Below, in pieces: positions 25,783 to 33,042 of a stretch of DNA of 35,413 nt. The stretch lies in the NCBI RefSeq assembly GCF_013213975.1, contig NZ_JABSST010000032.1, forward strand, positions 1 through 35,413. Reading direction: 5' to 3'. The position numbers and the translations under genes are program-made. How positions within the stretch are numbered: the stretch's first letter is position 1; each line of letters starts with the position of its first letter. The DNA comes from Winogradskyella sp. (GTDB lineage: Bacteria; Bacteroidota; Bacteroidia; Flavobacteriales; Flavobacteriaceae). The notes below the pieces were generated by a model. It was not told the origin of the DNA. It saw only the letters and a list, made by a program, of their open reading frames with translations, and made no database searches.

Positions 25783-25895
25783 TAAAACGGATAAAACGCA
25801 CATTTCTTGTTGTCGTGAAGAATTTTACTGCATTTATGATTTTTCAAAAATTATTGAGAATATAAAAAAATAAGCAGATATTTTTACAGATAATG

Positions 25896-25903
25896 TATCT
25901 TTG
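25896..25903 (+). promoter_or_regulatory. Probable -7 element for gdhA
   Basis: TATCTTTG matches TAnnTTTG and lies 36 bp before the ATG at 25940. It overlaps a TTG that would otherwise be read as an earlier start, which supports the later ATG. The -33 TTTG is not clear. Confidence 0.55.
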
Positions 25904-25939
25904 CCCACTGTAAACGACAATTTATTAACAAATTTCTAT

Positions 25940-27283
25940 ATGCAAGATAAAATTCAAGCTTTCTTAGACGAGGTAAAACAGCGAAATGGTCATGAACCAG
26001 AATTTCTGCAAGCTGTACAAGAAGTTGCAGAAACTGTGATCCCTTATATCGTAGAACATGACATCTACCATGGTAAAAATATTTTATTAAGAATGGTTGA
26101 GCCAGAAAGACTAATTTCCTTCAGAGTAAGTTGGGTTGATGATTCTGGTGAGATACAAGTTAATAGAGGTTATCGAGTTCAAATGAATTCTGCGATTGGC
26201 CCTTACAAAGGTGGGTTAAGATTCCATCCAACGGTTAATGCAAGTATTTTGAAATTCTTAGCATTTGAACAAGTATTTAAAAATTCTTTAACTACGCTTC
26301 CTATGGGTGGTGGTAAAGGAGGTTCTGATTTTGATCCAAAAGGAAAGTCAGATAATGAAATTATGCGTTTTTGCCATGCGTTTATGACTGAATTATACAG
26401 GCATATAGGACATAATACGGATGTACCTGCTGGTGATATTGGTGTTGGTGCTAGAGAGATTGGTTTTATGTTTGGGATGTATAAAAAGCTCAATAATACC
26501 TTTACAGGTGTATTAACTGGTAAAGGTCAATCGTGGGGTGGTTCTTTAATTAGACCTGAAGCAACTGGCTATGGAAATGTGTACTTTGCCCAAAACATGT
26601 TAGAAACTAAAGATGACTCTTTTGAAGGTAAACAGGTGGTAATCTCAGGTTCTGGAAATGTCGCACAGTACGCGGCTGAAAAGGCAATAGAATTAGGTGC
26701 TAAAGTTTTAACTTTATCTGATTCAGGAGGTTATATTTTTGACGAGGAAGGTATCGATTCGGAAAAATTAGCGTTTGTCATGGAACTTAAAAATGTTAAG
26801 CGAGGACGAATCAGTGAATATGTCGATAAATATCCAAATGCGACATACGTTGAAGGGCAAAGACCATGGTCTGTTAAATGTGATATAGCACTTCCGTGCG
26901 CAACTCAGAACGAATTAAATGGTAATGAGGCAAAAATGTTAATCGACAATGGATGTATATGTGTTTCTGAAGGTGCAAATATGCCTTCTACACCTGAAGC
27001 TATTCATGAATTCCAAAAATCAAAAATTTTATTTGCACCAGGCAAAGCGTCAAATGCTGGTGGTGTAGCTACTTCAGGCCTTGAAATGAGTCAGAATTCA
27101 TTGCGTTTAAGTTGGACAAGACAGGAAGTCGATGAAAGGCTTAAAGAAATAATGACAAACATCCATAATTCTTGTGTTGAATATGGTAAAAATGAAGACG
27201 GCTCAATTGATTATATCAGAGGAGCAAATATTGCTGGTTTTGTAAAAGTGGCCGATGCAATGTTAGCTCAGGGAGTAGTCTAA
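25940..27283 (+). CDS. gdhA: NADP-specific glutamate dehydrogenase
   Basis: I chose the ATG at 25940 (447 residues, the usual size of hexameric NADP-GDH). The 460-residue reading from the TTG at 25901 begins inside the promoter. Catalytic and substrate motifs are GPYKGGLRFHP (Lys90 region) and LPMGGGKGGSDFDPKGK (Lys126 region). The NAD(P)-binding fold starts with VVISGSGNVAQYAAEKAIELGA, and GANMPSTPEA and GKASNAGGVATSGLEMSQN follow. It makes glutamate from 2-oxoglutarate and ammonia with NADPH. Transcription ends at the terminator at 27305-27337. It is divergent from the outer-membrane protein gene. Confidence 0.97.
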   Translation: MQDKIQAFLDEVKQRNGHEPEFLQAVQEVAETVIPYIVEHDIYHGKNILLRMVEPERLISFRVSWVDDSGEIQVNRGYRVQMNSAIGPYKGGLRFHPTVNASILKFLAFEQVFKNSLTTLPMGGGKGGSDFDPKGKSDNEIMRFCHAFMTELYRHIGHNTDVPAGDIGVGAREIGFMFGMYKKLNNTFTGVLTGKGQSWGGSLIRPEATGYGNVYFAQNMLETKDDSFEGKQVVISGSGNVAQYAAEKAIELGAKVLTLSDSGGYIFDEEGIDSEKLAFVMELKNVKRGRISEYVDKYPNATYVEGQRPWSVKCDIALPCATQNELNGNEAKMLIDNGCICVSEGANMPSTPEAIHEFQKSKILFAPGKASNAGGVATSGLEMSQNSLRLSWTRQEVDERLKEIMTNIHNSCVEYGKNEDGSIDYIRGANIAGFVKVADAMLAQGVV

Positions 27284-27304
27284 AGGATATTTCTCAATAA
27301 TACT

Positions 27305-27337
27305 AAAAGCTTCTATTTTATAATAGGAGCTTTTTTT
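27305..27337 (+). terminator. Rho-independent terminator of gdhA
   Basis: AAAAGCTTCTATT (27305-27317), loop TTAT, and AATAGGAGCTTTT (27322-27334) make a 13-bp stem with one G-U pair, followed by a T-run to 27337. It begins 21 bp after the gdhA stop. Confidence 0.8.
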
Positions 27338-27381
27338 GTGACTTCTTATATCATAAACCAAATGTTGTCCGTTAGTATTAA

Positions 27382-27389
27382 TATATTTG
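27382..27389 (+). promoter_or_regulatory. Probable -7 element for the porZ operon
   Basis: TATATTTG matches TAnnTTTG and lies 18 bp before the ATG at 27408. It overlaps the TTG at 27387, which is therefore unlikely to be the start. A TTG at 27365-27367 is 14 nt upstream, shorter than the ideal spacing. Confidence 0.45.
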
Positions 27390-27407
27390 AGCAAACTAAT
27401 TTTAAAG

Positions 27408-29801
27408 ATGAACAAAATCTTAAAGGTTTTATTACTGATTTGGCTGTCAATTAATGCATTATGCTACAGTCAGGATTTTTCAACTTTATGGCAATCGCAT
27501 TATTCTTACAACAATATAGTAGATGTGGTTCATGGTCCAAATAAAACCTTTGCAGCAGCACAAAATGCAATATTCGAATATGATGTTGTAACGCAAGAAA
27601 TGAAAACTATTACAACTGTAGAAGGGCTATCTGGTCAAGAAATCTCAACCATTTACTACAGTCAATTATTTCAATATTTGATTATTGGATATAATACAGG
27701 ATTAATTGAAATTTATTCTGAGACAGATGAATCAGTCTTAACTGTTGTGGATATTCTAGAAAAGGATAACATAACTCCTGCCAATAAGCGTATTAATCAT
27801 TTTTTTGAATATGAGGGTTTAGTTTATGTTTCAACAGACTATGGAATTTCAGTTTATGATTTGGAGCGATTGGAGTTTGGGGATACATTTTTTTTAGGTA
27901 ATGGAGGTAGTCAAATTATTGTAGCTCAAACAACAGTATTAAACAATAGAATTTTTGCTGCTTGTAAAAGTAATAACGGTATTAAATCTGCAAGTTTAGA
28001 CAATCCAAATCTTGTCGATTTTCAGCAATGGGATCAAGTTTTACCTGGTAATTATTTTGTAATTAATACGCTAAATGAAAATGTTTATACCGTTAGAGGG
28101 GACCGACGCATTTATGAAATTGACAGTGACAATTCCTGGAATTTTATTCTGCAATTAGACAGCAGGCCAATTGATAGTGAAGTTAATCAAGATCAGATTG
28201 TCTATTCTTCTAGCGATGAGGTCTTGGTATTTGATAGTAATTTTCAGCTGCTCAATATGTTTTTTCCAACTGTTGAGTATGATACTGATTTTTCATCGGC
28301 CACCATTATAGATGGTTTTGTCTACATTGGAACTACTGATTTTGGGGTATTAAGGGCAAATATCAATAACAACAGTTTGTTTGATGAAATAAAGCCTAAC
28401 GGTCCTTTATTTAATGAGATTTTTAGGGTTAGCGCAGAGTCTGAAATTGTATATGCAACATTTGGCGATTATTCTGAGTCTTTCAATCCATTTCCTTTAA
28501 GAAGCAGGGGCTATAGCTATTATCTTGATGAAGATCAAGAATGGCGAAATATACCTTTTGACAGTGTCCTTGGAGCTAGGAATTTATCTGAAATTTCTTT
28601 TAATCCGTTTAATCCAAGTCAAGTTTTTATCAGTTCTTGTGTTGATGGTATTTTAGAAGTTAATAATTTTGAATCAACCATTCTTTACAATCAAGATAAT
28701 AGTGGATTAGAGTCATTGATTTCACCGAGCAATCCAAATGCTGTAAGCATTAGAGTAACTGCATCTACTTTTGATAGAGAAGGGGTGTTGTGGTCCTTAT
28801 CTGCGCGTGCCCCTAATCCTTTAAAATCGTATGATCCAAGTACAGGAAATTGGCAAGGCTATGATTTTTCTGCTATTATAGAAGACGCCTTTAGTGATGA
28901 GTTTGGCTTTTTTGATATTGCTGTTGATAATAATGGCACTAAGTGGATTGGAGGTTATTCCAATGGATTATACGCTTTTAATGAAAATATAGGACCAGAT
29001 CCATTAAAGAATATTACGTCAGAAGAACAAAACTTACCTTTTCCAAGGGTGACTTCCTTAGAGGTTGATAGTAGAAATCAATTGTGGGTAGGGACATTTA
29101 ATGGCCTAAGAGTTTTATTTAATACTTCAGGATTTTTTGATGATCCAAATCCAACGCTCAGTTCAATTATAATATTGGAAGATGGTATACCTAAAGAATT
29201 ATTAGAAGGTCAAACAATTTCTGATATAGAAGCAGATGGTTCTAATAATAAATGGGTGGGAACGGTTGATTCTGGGGTTTTTTATTTTTCACCTGATGGA
29301 CAAAACACGATTTATCATTTTACAGCTGAAAATTCACCATTGCCCTCCAATCGCATTAATGATATTTCTATTGATCCAAATAATGGAATTGTTTACATTG
29401 CCACAATTAAAGGAATGTTATCCTTTAGAGCAGGTGGATCTAAGCCTGAAGAAACGTTAGAAAATGCATTTGTATATCCAAATCCCGTTAGACCAGAATA
29501 TGATTTGTTAGGATATAATGATTTAAATGATATTAATAAAGGAATAAAAGTAAGTGGCTTAACAGAACGTGTTAATATTAAAATTACTGATGTAGAAGGT
29601 AATTTGGTTACCGAAGCTCAATCAAATGTAAATTTACGATCTTCTAATTCAAATTATAATTTTGCAATTGACGGAGGAACTGCAATTTGGAACGGTAAAA
29701 ATTTGGCAAATCAAGTCGTAAGATCTGGGGTTTACCTCATTATGATTTCAGATTTAGATTCATTTGAGACGAAGGTACTTAAGGTCTTGATCGTTCGATA
29801 A
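27408..29801 (+). CDS. porZ: PorZ-like type IX secretion protein (two-propeller, CTD-like C-terminus)
   Basis: I chose the ATG at 27408 (797 residues) with signal peptide MNKILKVLLLIWLSINALCYS|QD; the TTG at 27387 lies in the promoter. The body holds many propeller-like repeats, for example GLSGQEISTIYYSQLFQYLI, YVSTDYGISVYDL, VDNNGTKWIGGYSNGLYAF, VDSRNQLWVGTFNGLRVLF and NNKWVGTVDSGVFYF. A C-terminal domain from about residue 685 (VYPNPVRPEY, GKNLANQVVRSGVYLI) resembles T9SS sorting domains but ends KVLKVLIVR. Size, propeller content and domain order fit PorZ, the surface component of the T9SS attachment complex that helps deliver anionic LPS to cargo in Porphyromonas. Followed by recO after 3 bp. 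Confidence 0.8.
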   Translation: MNKILKVLLLIWLSINALCYSQDFSTLWQSHYSYNNIVDVVHGPNKTFAAAQNAIFEYDVVTQEMKTITTVEGLSGQEISTIYYSQLFQYLIIGYNTGLIEIYSETDESVLTVVDILEKDNITPANKRINHFFEYEGLVYVSTDYGISVYDLERLEFGDTFFLGNGGSQIIVAQTTVLNNRIFAACKSNNGIKSASLDNPNLVDFQQWDQVLPGNYFVINTLNENVYTVRGDRRIYEIDSDNSWNFILQLDSRPIDSEVNQDQIVYSSSDEVLVFDSNFQLLNMFFPTVEYDTDFSSATIIDGFVYIGTTDFGVLRANINNNSLFDEIKPNGPLFNEIFRVSAESEIVYATFGDYSESFNPFPLRSRGYSYYLDEDQEWRNIPFDSVLGARNLSEISFNPFNPSQVFISSCVDGILEVNNFESTILYNQDNSGLESLISPSNPNAVSIRVTASTFDREGVLWSLSARAPNPLKSYDPSTGNWQGYDFSAIIEDAFSDEFGFFDIAVDNNGTKWIGGYSNGLYAFNENIGPDPLKNITSEEQNLPFPRVTSLEVDSRNQLWVGTFNGLRVLFNTSGFFDDPNPTLSSIIILEDGIPKELLEGQTISDIEADGSNNKWVGTVDSGVFYFSPDGQNTIYHFTAENSPLPSNRINDISIDPNNGIVYIATIKGMLSFRAGGSKPEETLENAFVYPNPVRPEYDLLGYNDLNDINKGIKVSGLTERVNIKITDVEGNLVTEAQSNVNLRSSNSNYNFAIDGGTAIWNGKNLANQVVRSGVYLIMISDLDSFETKVLKVLIVR

Positions 29802-29804
29802 ATT

Positions 29805-30524
29805 ATGCTTGCAAAGAATAATGGTATTGTCCTTTCAAAAATTAAATATAAAGATTACGATCTCATTGTAAAATGTTATACACAAAATCGAGGTGTAGTA
29901 AGCTATATTTTAAGAGGGATTTTGAAATCAAAAAAGCGCCAGAGTAAGGTTGTCTACTTCCAGCCGTTATCTCAAATTCAAATTGAAGAAAACTATAGAC
30001 CTAATTCTGAACTTCATTCAATAAAAGAAGTAAAGTCAAACTATATTTATAAAAGTCTTCATTCTAATATTTATAAAAGTGCCATTGTACTTTTTTTAGC
30101 AGAGGTACTGTCAAGTGTTTTTAAGGAGGAAGATAAGAATGAAGATTTGTATCATTTTATAGAAACAGCTTTACAATATCTTGACAATGAAGAAAATTTT
30201 GCCAATTTCCATCTTCTTTTTTTATTAAAACTAACCAGATATGTAGGATTTCAACCAACAAATTTAGGGCAAAATCAATCTTATTTTAATCTTCAATCTG
30301 GAGTATTTGAAACCACTGAAACCAGCATTTATTCTGTGTCAGGAAAAAATTTAACAATATTAAAGGACCTATTGGGCATAAATTTTGATGCTTTAAAAAC
30401 TATAAAAATTAATGCAAGTCAAAGACAAGACTTTTTAAATATGTTATTGCATTATTTTGAATTACATTTGGATGGTTTTAAAAAGCCAAAATCATTACAA
30501 GTGCTTAATGATGTTTTTCATTAA
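29805..30524 (+). CDS. recO: DNA repair protein RecO
   Basis: This complete 239-residue protein has the N-terminal OB-fold of RecO (GIVLSKIKYKDYDLIVKCYT, RGVVSYILRG, YFQPLSQIQIE) and an all-helical C-terminal domain (YKSAIVLFLAEVLSSVF, FHLLFLLKLTRYVGFQPTN). It mediates RecA loading on gapped DNA with RecR. The four-cysteine zinc motif of some RecO proteins is missing, which I understand is normal for Bacteroidota. It starts 3 bp after porZ and ends 24 bp before the TonB-dependent receptor, so it is probably in the same transcript. Confidence 0.95.
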   Translation: MLAKNNGIVLSKIKYKDYDLIVKCYTQNRGVVSYILRGILKSKKRQSKVVYFQPLSQIQIEENYRPNSELHSIKEVKSNYIYKSLHSNIYKSAIVLFLAEVLSSVFKEEDKNEDLYHFIETALQYLDNEENFANFHLLFLLKLTRYVGFQPTNLGQNQSYFNLQSGVFETTETSIYSVSGKNLTILKDLLGINFDALKTIKINASQRQDFLNMLLHYFELHLDGFKKPKSLQVLNDVFH

Positions 30525-30548
30525 GCTATTTTTTATGAAGCGATTTTA

Positions 30549-32984
30549 ATGAAGATGCAAATTAGAGCGAAGTGTAATATTGTCTTTACAATTCTCTTAT
30601 TTCTATTTATACAGTTCACCTATACCCAGACTATAACTGTATTAGAAAAGGAAAGTGATGATCCTATTCCCGGCATAGCCTTATATAATCTAAAAAAAAC
30701 TAAATATGTTGTAACAGACATTAATGGTCAAGCAAAGCTGGACAGCTTTAATGATCGAGAAATCATTTATTTTCAAAATTTACTCTATCAAAAATTACAA
30801 TTAAGAAAGGTTGAAATAGCTGATTTAGAGTTTAGGATTTACTTAACTCCAAAAGTAGAGGGGCTGAAGCAGATTGTTATTTCAGTCTCAAAGTTTGAAC
30901 AGAGCAAAAGAGACATACCACAATCTATAGTTAGTATCAATGCTAAAGAAATCGCCTTAGCCAACCCTCAGACAAGTGCGGATTTATTGAATAATACGGG
31001 AAATGTATTTATTCAGAAAAGTCAATTAGGTGGTGGAAGTCCAATGATAAGAGGATTTTCAACAAACAGATTACTCATTACAGTAGATGGTGTAAGGATG
31101 AATAACGCTATTTTTAGAGGTGGTAATCTTCAAAATGTTATTTCTATAGACCCTTTGTCTATTCAAAATACAGAAGTAACTCTAGGTTCTGGATCTGTGG
31201 TTTATGGTAGTGATGCTATTGGGGGCGTAATGAGTTTTTATACTAAAAAACCTCAATTATCTTATAGAGAGAATTTATTATTTAAGGGAAGCGTCCTAAC
31301 AAGATATGCTAGTACAAATCATGAAAAAACGGGGCATTTCGATCTTAACTTCGGATTGAAAAAATGGGCGTTTCTAACAAATGTAAGTTTTACAGATTTT
31401 GATGATTTAAGAATGGGAAGTCATGGCCCGGATGATTATTTGAGACCAGAGTATGTTGTTAGACAAAATGGTGAAGATCTCATTGTTACTAACTCTGAGC
31501 CACAGGTGCAGATACCTACAGCATATAGTCAGTTAAATTTAATGCAAAAAGTGCGTTATGAACCATCTGATAATCTACAGTTTGATTTAGGGTTGTATTT
31601 CACAACAACATCCGATATTCCAAGATACGATAGATTAATAAGGCCTCAAGATGAGACCTTGAGATCTGCTGAATGGGAATATGGTCCACAGCAATGGTTT
31701 ATGAGTAATTTTCAGATTACTAAAACCAGCAGTAGTTCCAATTTGTATAATAAGATTCAGACAACTATTGCTTATCAGAATTTTAAAGAAAGCAGAGCAG
31801 ATAGAGATTTTCAATCTCCGTTGAGAGAAGTACGAGCAGAACATGTTGATGTGCTTTCTTTTAATTTAGATTTAGAAAAACGTTTAAGCTCTAAAACCAC
31901 ATTCTTTTATGGTCTCGAATATTTATATAATAAAGTAGGCTCTGAAGGTCAAGAGGAAAATATTGAGGCTAATACCATTGCTCAAAATGTAACACGATAT
32001 CCTAATGGTGCAACTTGGCAATCTTTGGCGGCCTACACAAGTTTAAAATATAAACCCAATTCGAAGTTTGTTTTTCAATCAGGTCTAAGATTTAATCAGG
32101 TTTTTGCTAATGCTGATTTTACAGAGAATAACGTATTTTTAAACCTACCGTTTAATGAGACCAAAATCAATACAGGTGCCTTAACAGGTACAGCTGGATT
32201 AACTTGGATACCAAGTGAGATGATTCAATGGAAACTTAATGCTTCAACCGCCTTTAGAGCACCTAATATAGACGATATAGGGAAAGTGTTTGATTCTGAA
32301 CCAGGATCTGTTGTAGTTCCAAATAACGACCTAAAAGCAGAATATGCCTATGGTGGTGAATTAGGGCTTAGATTGAATTTTGATAGCAAAGTAGTACTTG
32401 ATTTAGCTACCTATTATACATTTTTAGACAATGCGTTAATTCGTAGAGATTTTGAATTAAATGGTCAGACTGAGATCATTTATGATGGCGAAGTAAGTAA
32501 TATTCAAGCCATTCAAAATGCCTCAAAAGCGTGGATATATGGATTTGAAGTTGGGTTAGAGGTTAATTTTTCTGAGTTCCTTAAAATGCGTTCTCAATAC
32601 AATATCATTGGGGGAACCGAGGATGTCAATGGGATTGAGGTGCCGGTTAGACATGTTGCACCAAATTTTGGAAGAACCCATTTGATTTGGGAAAAGGATA
32701 AACTCCTTCTTAATGCATTCTTGGAGTTTAATAATGAGTTATCTTTTAATCAATTGGCGCCTTCAGAACTTTCAAAAGATTATTTATATGCTTCGGATAA
32801 AAATGGTAATCCTTATTCACCCTCATGGTATACTTTTAATTTAAGATCTCAGTATAGTTTTAATGAAAAGCTGAGCTTAACAGCATCCTTAGAAAATATA
32901 ACAGATCAAAGATACAGACCTTACTCTTCTGGGATTTCAGCTCCTGGACGTAACTTAATATTAGCTTTAAAATATAGTTTTTAA
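30549..32984 (+). CDS. TonB-dependent outer-membrane receptor with carboxypeptidase-regulatory-like N-domain
   Basis: This 811-residue protein has a signal peptide ending FTYTQ, then a carboxypeptidase-regulatory-like beta-sandwich (about 28-100). The plug (about 120-235) contains DLLNNTGNVFIQKSQLGGGS, PMIRGFSTNRLLITVDGVRM and SGSVVYGSDAIGGVMSFYTKK. A barrel runs to the C-terminal phenylalanine (LALKYSF). STAFRAPNIDD (FRAP at 569-572) followed by VPNNDLKAEYAYGGELG resembles the FRAP/NPNL region of hemoglobin-, heme- and lactoferrin-type receptors. I see no histidine between the two motifs, so heme binding is uncertain. It imports an unknown ligand using TonB energy. It follows recO by 24 bp. 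Confidence 0.9.
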   Translation: MKMQIRAKCNIVFTILLFLFIQFTYTQTITVLEKESDDPIPGIALYNLKKTKYVVTDINGQAKLDSFNDREIIYFQNLLYQKLQLRKVEIADLEFRIYLTPKVEGLKQIVISVSKFEQSKRDIPQSIVSINAKEIALANPQTSADLLNNTGNVFIQKSQLGGGSPMIRGFSTNRLLITVDGVRMNNAIFRGGNLQNVISIDPLSIQNTEVTLGSGSVVYGSDAIGGVMSFYTKKPQLSYRENLLFKGSVLTRYASTNHEKTGHFDLNFGLKKWAFLTNVSFTDFDDLRMGSHGPDDYLRPEYVVRQNGEDLIVTNSEPQVQIPTAYSQLNLMQKVRYEPSDNLQFDLGLYFTTTSDIPRYDRLIRPQDETLRSAEWEYGPQQWFMSNFQITKTSSSSNLYNKIQTTIAYQNFKESRADRDFQSPLREVRAEHVDVLSFNLDLEKRLSSKTTFFYGLEYLYNKVGSEGQEENIEANTIAQNVTRYPNGATWQSLAAYTSLKYKPNSKFVFQSGLRFNQVFANADFTENNVFLNLPFNETKINTGALTGTAGLTWIPSEMIQWKLNASTAFRAPNIDDIGKVFDSEPGSVVVPNNDLKAEYAYGGELGLRLNFDSKVVLDLATYYTFLDNALIRRDFELNGQTEIIYDGEVSNIQAIQNASKAWIYGFEVGLEVNFSEFLKMRSQYNIIGGTEDVNGIEVPVRHVAPNFGRTHLIWEKDKLLLNAFLEFNNELSFNQLAPSELSKDYLYASDKNGNPYSPSWYTFNLRSQYSFNEKLSLTASLENITDQRYRPYSSGISAPGRNLILALKYSF

Positions 32985-33016
32985 AAAAAAACCACCTCAT
33001 CCGTTTAGATGAGGTG
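32985..33016. terminator. Bidirectional terminator between the TonB receptor and the T9SS cargo gene
   Basis: CACCTCATC (32993-33001), loop CGTTTA, and GATGAGGTG (33008-33016) form a perfect 9-bp stem. On the minus strand the stem is followed by a long T-run (complement of the A-run at 32983-32991), giving a strong terminator for the cargo gene. On the plus strand the downstream T-run is weak. Confidence 0.75.
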
Positions 33017-33042
33017 TCTGATTTTATTTAAGACTAGTTTAG

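Noticed and set aside
25901..25939. TTG start giving a longer glutamate dehydrogenase
   Set aside because: The TTG is part of the TATCTTTG promoter element, and the ATG at 25940 gives the normal length.
30549..32984. Specific assignment of the TonB receptor to heme or hemoglobin uptake
   Set aside because: FRAP and an NPNL-like stretch are present but the expected histidine between them is not, and FRAP occurs in other receptors.
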